The notes: generated from the sequence alone by a model not told the origin. A stretch of 33,074 bases of DNA from an uncultured Algibacter sp. (GCA_947499935.1 CANMQH010000028.1:1-33074), one strand, 5' to 3'. Shown: positions 1 to 9,961, counted from the first letter of the stretch. Translations and numbers: made by a program.

Positions 1-1
1 T

Positions 2-49
2 ATTGGGAAATCTTTTGCTTTTGCCATAAAGAAAGATACAAAATTATAA
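2..49 (+). CDS. 3' end of an unidentified + strand gene (partial)
   Basis: Reading from base 2 gives the open tail IGKSFAFAIKKDTKL ending in TAA at 47-49. A strong rho-independent terminator follows 50 bases later, as expected for the end of a gene. Too little is visible to name a product. The other reading is a minus-strand start at base 27 (MAKAKDFPI, leaving the window), which has a TAATTTTG promoter-like box just upstream. I prefer the + strand tail because only it explains the terminator at 100-142. Confidence 0.4.
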   Translation: MGKSFAFAIKKDTKL

Positions 50-99
50 CGACTTTATATAATTAAATTGGTATAAGTTAAACTAAGCATAGTTTATAT

Positions 100-142
100 A
101 AAACAAGGGTCAGAATTTTGTTAATTCTGACCCTTGTTTTTT
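100..142 (+). terminator. Strong rho-independent terminator
   Basis: A perfect 18-bp stem (100-117 pairs with 123-140; core ACAAGGGTCAGAATT) closes on a 5-base loop and is followed by a T run in the + direction. It probably ends the gene whose tail lies at 2-49. The A-rich left side could also let it work, more weakly, on the minus strand. Confidence 0.85.
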
Positions 143-582
143 CATTGTTATAAAATTAATGTTTACAATACTTCATCCATTAATTGAACAATGAAACTAT
201 ACCCTTAATTGGTCTTCTACTTTTTCCACAACAAATTAAACTGTCTATTACAATAAATTGATACTCTCGCAGAATAGAGGATTATAGATTCATAATCATC
301 AATGGATAATTTGAGTTAGATAAAAAGAAGTTCATTTTTAACATAAGAATTAAACCAAATAAATGGTTATCATTTTTAGCAATGCTGATAAAGTGTTCAA
401 TAACAACTCTATAATTTTGACTGCTAGGATTAACCTAACATAGATACTTAAATCAATGATTTTATTAAATTATGTTTTTTTCTTACATAGAACTTAGATT
501 AAGTTAATAGTATTTAGTTTATTAATACATTTTACACAAGCATTTTATTTTTTGAAACATCTAATAAATCTGATTAGAAAAC
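143..582. other. Gene-free stretch between two terminators
   Basis: About 440 very A+T-rich bases between the + strand terminator and the terminator of the convergent PUL. No reading frame of useful length, RNA gene or repeat is visible. Confidence 0.6.
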
Positions 583-618
583 AAAAAACACCTAAAACAT
601 AAAGCTTTAAGTGTTTTT
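583..618 (-). terminator. Terminator of the PUL transcript
   Basis: The arms around AAAACACCTAAA and TTTAAGTGTTTT form a stem with one mismatch. On the minus strand the stem runs into a T-rich tail. It lies about 30 bases past the stop codon at 646, so it should end the sulfatase-susCD-lipoprotein transcript. Confidence 0.7.
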
Positions 619-645
619 ATAAATTATTATGTTTCTAGATTATCT

Positions 646-2382
646 CTATCTAATTTCTAAATCAATAATTTGTAAATTATCTATATAAATCACTTGTCTA
701 CCAGTGATTCCCACATTATCAGAGTTTCTAAAATTAAGAACTAAATTACCTCCTAATGGTGATCCAGCATTAAAATTACGCTCTACAGGAAACCATTCGC
801 CAGTACCTGGAGCATTAATAGGTACTAATAACCCTCTGGGGGTTCCTTGGGTTACAGCAGTAAAAATACCATTGAAAGCTGAACCGTCCTCAATAAATAC
901 ATCAAAACGCAATTTATAATCGCCTGCAGGAATATTTGAGTTAGATATTAAACTGTTAGCTATACTTAAAAAAGGAACATCCATTGGTAACTCTGCATTA
1001 AATTTTAATGAAGCATCACCTTTGCTTGCTCTTTCAGTACTTCTATCTAAGAATAAAGTTCCATCAGTATTTCTAATATTATTTAAGTCTCCGTTATTGC
1101 CTGCTCCTCCAATAAAAAGGTTATAACCTTGAGCATTTGCACCTCTATCTCTATCTGCACTATTTTCAAAACTTGGATTAGAAGCATTAGATAATAAATT
1201 AGCGTTTACTGCATTCACTAATACATTCGAAAAAGCATTTAAAGTTCTAGAATCTACAGATGTTATTGTACTACCATTATAGGATAACATAACAGTATCT
1301 GAGTTTCTAATAGGTTCTGATAATATTAATTCTACAATTGTAGCATCACTACTATTCAAGTTAACTGACGTTACATCAAAATTTTGATTAAAACCTGTAT
1401 TAGTTACATTAACAGTAAAATCACCTTCAGAACCTGCAAAAGACTCTACCTCACCATTAACACTAAATGATATTATATTGGTTCCTTGTACATCATCACC
1501 ATTATCTATAGCTTGAGCGTTACCTGCTATTTCATATGGCTGTGTAGACGGTATAACAGTTATAGCAAGAGGTATTGTTTTTGTTTGCTCTTCAGCGTTT
1601 AAAGAGTTACCACGTCTGTCTCTAGTTGTTGTTATGTTAACTGTATAAATTCCTAGTCTATTAAATGAAACAGCTTGTGTAGTTTCTGTACTTGTAGCAG
1701 GTGTTCCACCCTCGAATGCCCAAACTCTTCCTTCTGGCCTTCCTATAGTAGTAAGATCGTTAAAAACAAGTTTACTTCCTGCTTCTATACTTACCGTATT
1801 AAACCCACTTGTATTTTCAGAATTTGGGTTTTGACTAGATGTAAGTGTTGCAAACGTTTCTGTTCCATCTTCATTTGTTACCGATGCTTCTGCATTTAAT
1901 TTATCAAAAACATCATAAGTAACTGTAGTTGTCAATTCCCATAAATCGCCTTTTTGAACTGCATCGGTACCAAAGAAACTAACAGGTTTATTAAATGTAT
2001 TTCTAAGAATTACATCTGTTTCTCCAGGTTGCTGAAAGTATACATGAATAACGTCAGCTCCATTAGATTTCCCTATATTTGGATTGATAAATGGGACTAA
2101 ATTCAAACTATCTTTTCTCTCAAATACAGGTAACAAGTAATTTGCTCCATCTTCAATAGTCCAAACTCTAGATACCACACCTTGAGATACATCGGAAAGC
2201 GAACTAAAATTATTAATTGCTATAGGTACTGAATTATTAATCGATGTTTCATTAAGGTTAAAGATACTCGGTGTAAACAACTGAGGTTTAGCATTATCTG
2301 AAAGAATTTCAAAATCATCTTTATCACAAGCTACAAGAGCTATAATTAATATTAAGATGAAACTATATTTATATGTTTTCAT
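646..2382 (-). CDS. Surface lipoprotein with PKD-like domain, probable glycan-binding protein of the PUL
   Basis: The 578-residue product starts with a lipoprotein signal peptide; the lipobox LVAC puts the acylated cysteine at residue 19, followed by acidic residues typical of surface-exposed Bacteroidota lipoproteins. A PKD-like beta-sandwich is visible around residues 200-275 (GRVWAFEGGTPA, then GIYTVNITTTRDRRGN). The C-terminal 180 residues, starting near NPSFEN and ending in VIYIDNLQI, resemble a jelly-roll carbohydrate-binding module. No hydrolase catalytic motif is seen. It lies 10 bases downstream of susD and is the last gene of the operon, the usual place for a SusE/F-type or other glycan-binding lipoprotein. 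Inferred role: capturing polysaccharide at the outer membrane for the SusCD importer. The exact glycan cannot be read from the sequence. Confidence 0.75.
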   Translation of the reverse strand: MKTYKYSFILILIIALVACDKDDFEILSDNAKPQLFTPSIFNLNETSINNSVPIAINNFSSLSDVSQGVVSRVWTIEDGANYLLPVFERKDSLNLVPFINPNIGKSNGADVIHVYFQQPGETDVILRNTFNKPVSFFGTDAVQKGDLWELTTTVTYDVFDKLNAEASVTNEDGTETFATLTSSQNPNSENTSGFNTVSIEAGSKLVFNDLTTIGRPEGRVWAFEGGTPATSTETTQAVSFNRLGIYTVNITTTRDRRGNSLNAEEQTKTIPLAITVIPSTQPYEIAGNAQAIDNGDDVQGTNIISFSVNGEVESFAGSEGDFTVNVTNTGFNQNFDVTSVNLNSSDATIVELILSEPIRNSDTVMLSYNGSTITSVDSRTLNAFSNVLVNAVNANLLSNASNPSFENSADRDRGANAQGYNLFIGGAGNNGDLNNIRNTDGTLFLDRSTERASKGDASLKFNAELPMDVPFLSIANSLISNSNIPAGDYKLRFDVFIEDGSAFNGIFTAVTQGTPRGLLVPINAPGTGEWFPVERNFNAGSPLGGNLVLNFRNSDNVGITGRQVIYIDNLQIIDLEIR

Positions 2383-2392
2383 AAGTATGTTT

Positions 2393-4198
2393 TTAAAGTG
2401 AATCGTTATTTAAAACTTCTTCGGCTGGTATAGGTAAATAACCATTATTTATTGAATAGTTCGCAGATGCTTCTGAAAATTCTGTAAAAATTCTCATTCT
2501 AGTAACTTCTGTAGGGTCAGTTGGTACTACGCCATCAAAAACAACGATATCGCTTGGATTAGTTAAAGACGTTATAGGTCCACGCGCCAATGCGGGTGTA
2601 ATATTTCTCGTTCCAGGTTTTGGAAAGAAAACACCTTGATAAACCACATCACTTAAATCAGAATATCTCTGTTCTGCGATTCCCCATCTTCTTAAATCTA
2701 TAACACGTGTAGCATGACCTTCTACAGAAAGTTCAAGTGGTTTCTCAAAAAACATTAATCTATTCATCAAACTCGTCTGATCATATGGTAAAGCATTGTT
2801 ATCTATTTGCGAATTAATATCCAAAAGCTCTAATGCCCATCTACTACGAATTTTATTTATTTCAGTTATCGCATCATCTAATCGACCTTGTTTTATATAA
2901 CATTCTGCTAGATTTAATAATACCTCAGACAAACGGTTAACAGTTACATTTTTTCCTGATTTTAGACGATCGCTTGTTGAAGTAGAATTTTCATTTGCTA
3001 CTCCTAAATCATGATTTGTATATTTTTTAAATACAGAAACAATTAAAGCATTACCTCTAAGTCCGCCACGCTGTAAAGCATTAGGCTGATCATAAACAGG
3101 TGTATCCAAATCATTATTTAACATTACCATTGATGAAGCTCTTAAAGACACACGTCTTGTATCTATAGAGCCATCTCCTACCTCAATAGTGTTAACAGGG
3201 TTAGATGCATCTATGGGTTCTTGCTCATAAGCCATAATCAACCACGTTGAAGGTTGTAAAAAGTTTTGACCTTGAAAAGTAAAATGCGATGTTCTTGCAG
3301 CTAATCTATTTTGAGGGCTTCTTTCATCAAATTCATCTAACTCTAAATTAAACGCTGTTGTGTAAGGAATTTCGAATATTGATTCGCTGTTAAACTCTCC
3401 CGCTGTTGTAAACATCTTTGTTACATCAGTCTCAAGTGTATATCCAAAATCATCTCTTAAACTTTCATATAATTCAGTTGCTTTACTCATAGCTTCTGGT
3501 GTCCCTTCATATAAATATGAATTTGCCAAAATCATAGTTGCAGCACCAATACTTATTCTTCCTTCTTCAGTTTCTGAAGGCATAGGTAAAAACTCTAAAG
3601 CCTCTTCTATATCTTTTCTAAAAAAAGCTCTTACTTCTTCAGATGAAGATACATCTTTACTTCTTTTAGTTACATCTGGTTCGTAAACATCTCTAATGAT
3701 AACATTACCTTCATTGAATACCGAATGTGCATAAAAATGATACAAACCTCTAAAAAATAAAGCTTGAGCACGTTGTTCGTTCCATGTTTGGATATCAGCA
3801 TCAGTAATTAAAGAAGGTCTTATTTTGTCTAACGCAAATAAAGTTTGATTTGCAAAGAAAATACCACGGTACAATGCCCCCCATCTTTGCCCAATAAATC
3901 TCGTTCCTTCGTTATAAGTCTGACTTAGGTATTGGAATTGTTCTAATCTTGCCGAACTAGGGTTAAGTCTATTTAATACAGAACCTTCATCGGATCTATA
4001 TCCATCTTCTTCTACACTTACAACAAAATGATTAAATAATGAATTATATACAGAGTTAAGTACTTTATCTGTATCATTTAAATTATTAACTGCATCTACA
4101 AGATCTGGAGCGTTTGGGTTTGGTTCATCTAAAAACTCTTCACAAGAAAACATTAGAAGAGCAGATAATGCTATATATACAAATTTTATTTTTTTCAT
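2393..4198 (-). CDS. susD: SusD/RagB family outer-membrane lipoprotein
   Basis: This 601-residue SusD-like protein is the lid-like glycan-binding partner of the SusC channel. The N-terminus is a lipoprotein signal (MKKIKFVYIALSALLMFSC, lipid-bearing Cys19) followed by EEFLDEPNPNAP, a classic SusD start. TPR-like helical stretches include RAQALFFRGLYHFYAHSVF and EVLLNLAECYIKQGRLDDAI. The C-terminus has the conserved EGHATRVIDLRRWG and a final YLPIPAEEVLNN, both typical of the RagB/SusD C-terminal region. It starts 4 bases after the susC stop and is surely co-transcribed and probably translationally coupled with it. Length is normal for the family. The symbol denotes family, not starch specificity. 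Confidence 0.95.
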   Translation of the reverse strand: MKKIKFVYIALSALLMFSCEEFLDEPNPNAPDLVDAVNNLNDTDKVLNSVYNSLFNHFVVSVEEDGYRSDEGSVLNRLNPSSARLEQFQYLSQTYNEGTRFIGQRWGALYRGIFFANQTLFALDKIRPSLITDADIQTWNEQRAQALFFRGLYHFYAHSVFNEGNVIIRDVYEPDVTKRSKDVSSSEEVRAFFRKDIEEALEFLPMPSETEEGRISIGAATMILANSYLYEGTPEAMSKATELYESLRDDFGYTLETDVTKMFTTAGEFNSESIFEIPYTTAFNLELDEFDERSPQNRLAARTSHFTFQGQNFLQPSTWLIMAYEQEPIDASNPVNTIEVGDGSIDTRRVSLRASSMVMLNNDLDTPVYDQPNALQRGGLRGNALIVSVFKKYTNHDLGVANENSTSTSDRLKSGKNVTVNRLSEVLLNLAECYIKQGRLDDAITEINKIRSRWALELLDINSQIDNNALPYDQTSLMNRLMFFEKPLELSVEGHATRVIDLRRWGIAEQRYSDLSDVVYQGVFFPKPGTRNITPALARGPITSLTNPSDIVVFDGVVPTDPTEVTRMRIFTEFSEASANYSINNGYLPIPAEEVLNNDSL

Positions 4199-4202
4199 AA
4201 TA

Positions 4203-7200
4203 TTAGAAATTTAATCTTAAACCTAAATTAAAACTGGCAGTAATAGGAATCAAACCACGGTCTATACCTTTCTGCTGGATGTTATTTCCACCAACCTCAG
4301 GATCTAATCCTGTATAGTCAGTAATAGTTAAAACGTTTTGTGCATTTGCATATATGTTAAACCTAGAAAATCCTATTTTTTCAGAAACTTCTTTTGGCAA
4401 TGTATAACCAACAACCACATTACGCAGTCTAATAAATGAGGCATCTTCTAAAAAGAAATCTGAACTTCCATTAAAATTTAAATTACCAGCAGTTCTACTT
4501 GTAAAAGCAGGAATTGGTGTGTTCTCGTTAGAGCCTTCTATATACTGAAACAACAAATCTCTAGAACGTCCTGCCCTAATAGCATTTGCTCTTGTAGAAT
4601 TTATAGCTTCATTTCCTACAGAAGCATACCAGTTAGTGGCAAAAAAGAAATTTTTATATGTAGCTTGTACATTAAAACCAATCTCATAATCTGGAAGTCC
4701 GCTACCTTTATACACTCTATCACCTTCATCTCGTAAGGTACCATTTCCATTACTATCTACATATCTCAAATCTCCTAAATCAACACTCTCGCCAAATTGT
4801 GCATTGTAAGCATCAACATCTGCTTGATTATTAAAGACACCATCAGTTTCAAATAATAAAAATGACCCAGCTTCTCTTCCTACTTGTAATCCAATAGCTC
4901 TTGCAGTAACATCACCTTGGATAATATTGGTATTAAATAATTGACGATCAATATTACCATCAAGACTCGTTACTTCATTTTTATTAGTTGTAAAAGTACT
5001 CAATATATTAAACCTAACATTACCCACTTTTGGACGATATCTCAAAGCCGCTTCAAAACCTTTATTGGTTAAGTTACCTATATTAAATATAGCTTGATTG
5101 CTTCCTTGAAACCTTATACCATTTGATCTAGCTCCAAAACTAGGGTTAATTGGTATACCTAACAATAAATCTTTTTTATCAGTATCGTAATAATCAGCTG
5201 TGAAAGTCAGTTTATTTTTCATAAAACCTAAATCTATACCGATATTTCTCTGTGTGGTTGTTTCCCATTTCAAACTTGGATTACCAAAATTTCCTTGAGC
5301 AAAGCCTGGGCTTAAAGCTCCTCCTAAATTAGCATCAAACCCTGTAACAACAGGACTAAATCTTGAGTTTGCTGGGATACGATCATTACCAGTAGTACCT
5401 ATACTTGCTCTGAATTTAAAATTATTGACTGTACTCTTTAAACCACTCCAAAAATTTTCATCTGAAATATTCCAACCTACAGAAACAGATGGAAAGAAAG
5501 CATACAAATTCTCTTTTGAAAAATTATTTGAAGCATCTACTCTACCACTAGCACTTAATAAATATTTACCGTCATAATCATAGGTAAGACGTCCTATACT
5601 TCCAATTCGTTTAATTCTAAAATCAGGTTCTGTAAAGAAAGGACCTCCAATACTAATATCTCCAACGGATTGTACTTCTGCTCCAACTGTACCCAAAGAC
5701 AGGTTTGTTGGGTTAGAAAAACTTAATCCTTTATTAACAGCAGCAATTGAGGTAAAATAGTCTTGTTCCAAATTAACTAAAGCTAGTGCTCCTATATTGT
5801 GCTTACCAAAACCTCTCTTATAATTTAAACCGCCATTAAAGTTTAATAATACTTGTCTACTTCTTTCTTCAAAGACAAAATTATCTGTAGCAGTCCGAAT
5901 ATCTACCCCATTTGAATCAAAAATACTAAATGGAGGTTGTACTTGTTTTTCAAATTCATTAGTAATAACACCACTTAAAAGTGTTGTAAAATCTAAAAAA
6001 TCATTAATTTGATATTTAATATTTGTACTTGCTTCAAATCTATATCTTCCAACAGTTCGCTCTCTTGTTATAGCTTCTAATATATTTTGCAAACTACCAG
6101 AATTCTCATCATTTTCGTTAATTACCGCTACTGTTGATGGCGAAACTTCATCTAGAAAAGGAAAAGCACGTTGGCCTTGGATTAATAAATTAAAATTTGG
6201 ACGATCTCTATCATCTATTGTAAAACCAAATCCATTATCAAAAGACCATTTGTTCTTTTTTATATTTAAATTAGCTCTTAAATTATATCGTTTTAATTCT
6301 GAATTAATAACAATACCTTCTTGATTAAAATACCCTAATACAACACTAAAATTTAAATCATCTGACCCACCAGAAATACTAAAATTATATCTAGATACTC
6401 TAGCAAAATCATTTTCAGTTAAATCTCTTAAATCATTATCATTTAACAAACTAAATCTATCCCCGCCAGCAGCACTTTGAAATCTACCTGGATTGGTAGG
6501 GTCGTTTAAGTCAAAGAAAAGTTGTTCTTGCGTATTCATTAATGGTGTTTGGCGTGTTATAACTTGAACACCATTAGTTATTTCTAATCCTATTTTAGTA
6601 TTTCCAGATTCACCTCGTTTGGTAGTAATAAGAATTACACCGGCAGCACCTCTAGTTCCATAAATAGCAGCAGATGCAGCATCTTTTAAAATATCTATAG
6701 TTTCAATTTCATTTGGGTTCAATCCCGGATCACCGGATTGCGGAACACCATCGACTACAAAAAGAGGACTATTTGATCCTGTTAGCGATGATATACCTCT
6801 AATTAGTATACCAGAACCTTCACCAGGCTCTCCACTTGTAGCAGTAATGCTAACACCAGCTACTTGACCTTGTAAAGCTGTTCCAATATCACTTGTTATA
6901 ACATTCTCAATTTCTTCTGCTTTGACTTGAGCAACTGCTCCTGTAATTTCTTTTTTCTTAGCAGTTCCATAACCTATTACAACAACAGTCTCTAACTCAT
7001 CAATCTCCTCTTCAAGTGTAACATCTAATTTCTCGCTTACTACTTTTAAAGATTGAGGCTTCATACCTATGTAACTAAAATCTAGTATATCTCCGACTTT
7101 AGCAGAAATACTATATACACCATCAAAATCTGTAACAGCCCCTTTAGATGTTCCTTTAACAATAACTGTTACACCAGGGATTGGTATACCATCTTTACCT

Positions 7201-7325
7201 TTAATCACCCCAGATATTGTAACATTTTGTGACTGAGCATGTAAGCCACAATGCATAACTAAAAATAGTATGAGCAAAAATTTACTCAAATAGCTTTTAG
7301 TTGTTAGTACTTTTTTTACATTCAT
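4203..7325 (-). CDS. susC: SusC/RagA family TonB-dependent glycan importer
   Basis: At 1040 residues this is a full-length SusC-like TonB-linked outer-membrane transporter. After a signal peptide ending near HAQSQ comes a carboxypeptidase-D-regulatory-like domain (about residues 35-110; SGVIKGKDGIPIPGVTVIVK), then the SusC signature region with VVVIGYGTAKKKEITGAVA and the plug (about 120-240; GVSITATSGEPGEG, DAASAAIYGTRGAAGVILIT). The rest is beta-barrel, ending in SFNLGLRLNF with a terminal Phe as expected for BAM substrates. It forms the pedal-bin importer with the susD product directly downstream. A promoter-like element about 145 bases upstream suggests it can be transcribed apart from the sulfatase gene. 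Substrate is probably a sulfated oligosaccharide, inferred from the neighbouring sulfatase. Confidence 0.95.
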   Translation of the reverse strand: MNVKKVLTTKSYLSKFLLILFLVMHCGLHAQSQNVTISGVIKGKDGIPIPGVTVIVKGTSKGAVTDFDGVYSISAKVGDILDFSYIGMKPQSLKVVSEKLDVTLEEEIDELETVVVIGYGTAKKKEITGAVAQVKAEEIENVITSDIGTALQGQVAGVSITATSGEPGEGSGILIRGISSLTGSNSPLFVVDGVPQSGDPGLNPNEIETIDILKDAASAAIYGTRGAAGVILITTKRGESGNTKIGLEITNGVQVITRQTPLMNTQEQLFFDLNDPTNPGRFQSAAGGDRFSLLNDNDLRDLTENDFARVSRYNFSISGGSDDLNFSVVLGYFNQEGIVINSELKRYNLRANLNIKKNKWSFDNGFGFTIDDRDRPNFNLLIQGQRAFPFLDEVSPSTVAVINENDENSGSLQNILEAITRERTVGRYRFEASTNIKYQINDFLDFTTLLSGVITNEFEKQVQPPFSIFDSNGVDIRTATDNFVFEERSRQVLLNFNGGLNYKRGFGKHNIGALALVNLEQDYFTSIAAVNKGLSFSNPTNLSLGTVGAEVQSVGDISIGGPFFTEPDFRIKRIGSIGRLTYDYDGKYLLSASGRVDASNNFSKENLYAFFPSVSVGWNISDENFWSGLKSTVNNFKFRASIGTTGNDRIPANSRFSPVVTGFDANLGGALSPGFAQGNFGNPSLKWETTTQRNIGIDLGFMKNKLTFTADYYDTDKKDLLLGIPINPSFGARSNGIRFQGSNQAIFNIGNLTNKGFEAALRYRPKVGNVRFNILSTFTTNKNEVTSLDGNIDRQLFNTNIIQGDVTARAIGLQVGREAGSFLLFETDGVFNNQADVDAYNAQFGESVDLGDLRYVDSNGNGTLRDEGDRVYKGSGLPDYEIGFNVQATYKNFFFATNWYASVGNEAINSTRANAIRAGRSRDLLFQYIEGSNENTPIPAFTSRTAGNLNFNGSSDFFLEDASFIRLRNVVVGYTLPKEVSEKIGFSRFNIYANAQNVLTITDYTGLDPEVGGNNIQQKGIDRGLIPITASFNLGLRLNF

Positions 7326-7470
7326 TTCTTTAAGTTTAATTAGCTTTATTCAAATATTAATTAGTCTAAAATCATCATAAATAGTTTACCATAAAATTTA
7401 AGAGGATAAAATTAATTCATGTTCTGTCATTTGTAATATTTATAATTACCCTTAACATATTCTATATTAC

Positions 7471-7498
7471 CAAAGTTAATATTCTAATATCAATTCAA
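7471..7498 (-). promoter_or_regulatory. Bacteroidota-type promoter for susC
   Basis: On the minus strand the sequence reads TTG, 17 bases, then TAACTTTG, which matches the Bacteroidota -33/-7 arrangement (TTG and TAnnTTTG). It sits in the 209-base gap after the sulfatase gene and would give susC an untranslated leader of roughly 140 bases. Confidence 0.55.
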
Positions 7499-7534
7499 TA
7501 CTTTAGTACATGAAAACCTTAACATAATATCATA

Positions 7535-9433
7535 CTATATTTTTATAAGTTTTTCTACTGACATATCATTATCTGCCTTTACTCTTAAAATATACATACC
7601 GCTTGATAAATTTGAAACATCAATAGTAGATTCTCCAACATTAGCTCCATCTATTTTTTTAATTGATTTACCAGTTGATGACAGTAATTCTAAATTAAGA
7701 TCACGTATGGTTTTATTAAATTTAATATTAAATGTATTTGTTATTGGGTTTGGATAAACGGCATAAATCTTATCAAAGAAATCATCAACTCCTAATACTA
7801 ACTCACTACTACCAAATAATTTATCATACTGAGGCAACTCTTGAGTATCAAACCATAAGGTTCTATGCGGGTGACCTCCATTACGTTCATTATCAAACCA
7901 ACCAGGCTTAACATCTTTAAATTCTTTTGCCCATATTACGGCTTTTTCCAATATATCATCTATGATTTCCTGAGCATTTGACAAAGTACTAACTAGGTTT
8001 TGTGTTTCACCAATATCTGTATCAGTATCAAACAATTGCCATTGTCCATTTCCACCTTTCTTAACAATTTTATATTTACCCAAATTTATAGAAGCATTTT
8101 GAAAACCTTTTTGAGGTCTTACAACATATATAGGATTATCTTCTCTAGCATCTTCTCCAAGAATTAACTCATCCATTAAACTTACACCATCTAATGTTTT
8201 ACTTGACGGGATAGTTCCTCCTGCTAAATCTACAAAAGTTGGATACAAATCTAGCGCACTTACGAGATGGTTATATGTTTGACCTGTAGAAATTTGATTT
8301 GGCCAATGAAAAAACATAGGCACACGATGCCCACCCTCATTTACACTACCTTTCCACTGTGCTAAAGGATAATTAACTGCTCCAGCAGTTAAAACTTTAC
8401 CTCCATTATCACTAAGAAAAACTATTAATGTGTTATTAAAAACACTCATATCCTTTTTTAATTCATCTACAATTCTACCAATATTAGCATCCATATTAAC
8501 TACCATAGTGGCGTAGTTAATTCGAGCAGTTACTATTTCTTCTATTTTAGCCTCGCGCTCAACAGGATCTGTTAGCTTTGTTACAGGATTAGAATTTGTT
8601 ACGTAAGTACTATTTCTTACTAAATCTTCAAAATCTGGATTATTGACTTTAAATGCATCTATTTCTGCTTGAGGTGCTTGTAATGGTGTGTGAGGCGCAT
8701 TATATGACACATACATAAAAAACGGATCAGAACTTGAAGCATTATTATCTATGTAACCTACAGCTTCATCTGTAAGGATATCTGTTAGATATTCATCTAA
8801 ACCAAACTCAGTAGGATCTACATAATCTCTATTTCTTTGTAATGGGTCTTGATATTCATTAGTAACAGGGTTTGCACCACCTAATCTTCTATAAAAGGCT
8901 GCTTCATATCTCCTTTCAAAATAATTTTTTCCTCCACCAAGAAAACCAAAGAAATAATCAAACCCTCTATCTAAAGGTTGATAAGCCCCCTCTTCAAACC
9001 CTAAATGCCATTTTCCAAAAGCAGCAGTATTATAGTTTACATCCTGCAATAATTTAGGAAAAAAAGTTTCTGATGTTGGGATACCTAAATCCGTTGTAAT
9101 ATTATTTGGCAAATTATACTGAGCTCCTATTCTGTGAGGATAGATTCCTGTAAGCAATGCCGCTCTACTTGGTCCGCAAAACGGGTGCGCTACATGGCCA
9201 TTAGTACAAATTATTCCATTAGTGGCTAATGCGTCTAAATTAGGTGTTGGTATAATTCCGCGATCTGTTGGGTAACTAGAATCTCGGTTAAAGCCTACAT
9301 CTGCATAACCTAAATCATCAGCTAATATAAAAACAATATTAGGTTTAGAACCTTGTGTTTGTGCCGATACAATTAAGTTTGCAAACATAATAACTAGAGC
9401 AAAATACTTAAGCTTAGTGTTATTTTTTTTCAT
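7535..9433 (-). CDS. Secreted S1-type sulfatase with T9SS sorting domain
   Basis: The 632-residue product is a type I (formylglycine) sulfatase. It has a signal peptide ending near VSAQ, then PNIVFILADDLGYADVG with the metal-binding Asp39-Asp40. Cys86 in C-G-P-S-R (86-90, followed by AALLTG) is the residue converted to formylglycine by a maturase. Further family motifs are FGKWHLG, VSYNAPHTPLQAP and FLSDNGG. The last 75-80 residues (YPNPITNTFNIKF to the C-terminus, with LSSGMYILRV) are a type A T9SS sorting domain, so the enzyme is predicted to be exported through the outer membrane and anchored or released. It is the first gene of the PUL and would remove sulfate esters from the glycan taken up by SusCD. 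The S1 subfamily and the sulfated position cannot be assigned by eye. Confidence 0.93.
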   Translation of the reverse strand: MKKNNTKLKYFALVIMFANLIVSAQTQGSKPNIVFILADDLGYADVGFNRDSSYPTDRGIIPTPNLDALATNGIICTNGHVAHPFCGPSRAALLTGIYPHRIGAQYNLPNNITTDLGIPTSETFFPKLLQDVNYNTAAFGKWHLGFEEGAYQPLDRGFDYFFGFLGGGKNYFERRYEAAFYRRLGGANPVTNEYQDPLQRNRDYVDPTEFGLDEYLTDILTDEAVGYIDNNASSSDPFFMYVSYNAPHTPLQAPQAEIDAFKVNNPDFEDLVRNSTYVTNSNPVTKLTDPVEREAKIEEIVTARINYATMVVNMDANIGRIVDELKKDMSVFNNTLIVFLSDNGGKVLTAGAVNYPLAQWKGSVNEGGHRVPMFFHWPNQISTGQTYNHLVSALDLYPTFVDLAGGTIPSSKTLDGVSLMDELILGEDAREDNPIYVVRPQKGFQNASINLGKYKIVKKGGNGQWQLFDTDTDIGETQNLVSTLSNAQEIIDDILEKAVIWAKEFKDVKPGWFDNERNGGHPHRTLWFDTQELPQYDKLFGSSELVLGVDDFFDKIYAVYPNPITNTFNIKFNKTIRDLNLELLSSTGKSIKKIDGANVGESTIDVSNLSSGMYILRVKADNDMSVEKLIKI

Positions 9434-9517
9434 AATTTTAGTTTTGACAGTCTTTTTTTAGTGTGTTATAGAGGGGAATAATTTCAAGAATAGAGGGTTC
9501 TTGATAGAATATTTGTT

Positions 9518-9525
9518 CAAAAATA
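9518..9525 (-). promoter_or_regulatory. Possible -7 box for the sulfatase gene
   Basis: The minus strand reads TATTTTTG here, a match to TAnnTTTG, about 85 bases before the sulfatase start. No TTG stands at the expected -33 spacing, so the promoter may depend on an activator or may be a chance match in A+T-rich DNA. Confidence 0.35.
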
Positions 9526-9856
9526 GAAATCCAATTAGATGATTTACTCACTAAGATTACCTATATGTTAATGAAAATTACCTTTTTCTAGTAAAAACAT
9601 AAAAAAGCAATCACTTTAAAAGCAATTTACAAAAAAAAATAACTATATATTATACAATTACATAAAATAAAAATTTAATTATTTACAAAATAGTAAGATG
9701 TTTCAAACAAAATACAGGCTCTTACCTAACTAAATAATAGCATAACCATAATAAATACTTTTATAAATTGATAACAATACTTCTACTGAAAGACTATGTC
9801 GTTTAACGAAAATAATTGCTCTGTGTAGAACTTATAATTATCATTTATAATTTATA

Positions 9857-9961
9857 GTTTTTTTTTGTTTTCATAATTATCACTTATTTGGTTTTAAACC
9901 TCTTAAAATTATTGATTTAAAACCAAAAAAAGCATCATAAAATTATAGAAAACAAAAAAAA
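9857..9961. repeat. Large nested imperfect inverted repeat
   Basis: The outer arms (a G followed by a long T run and GTTTTC on the left; GAAAACAAAAAAAAC on the right) and the inner arms (TTGGTTTTAAA near 9888-9898; TTTAAAACCAA near 9916-9926) pair around a centre near 9908. The stem is interrupted in the middle. It lies in the 683-base gap between the divergent sulfatase and gmd genes. It could be a decayed miniature element or a structured regulatory region; no clear target duplication flanks it. Confidence 0.5.

Noticed and set aside
1-27. A minus-strand gene start reading MAKAKDFPI with a TAATTTTG box upstream
   Set aside because: Nine codons only. The + strand tail at 2-49 followed by a terminator at 100-142 explains the area better, though the minus reading is not excluded.
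143-582. Partly open minus-strand frames that might be a decayed gene (for example around 170-355)
   Set aside because: Interrupted by stops and without any motif I can recognise; compatible with chance.
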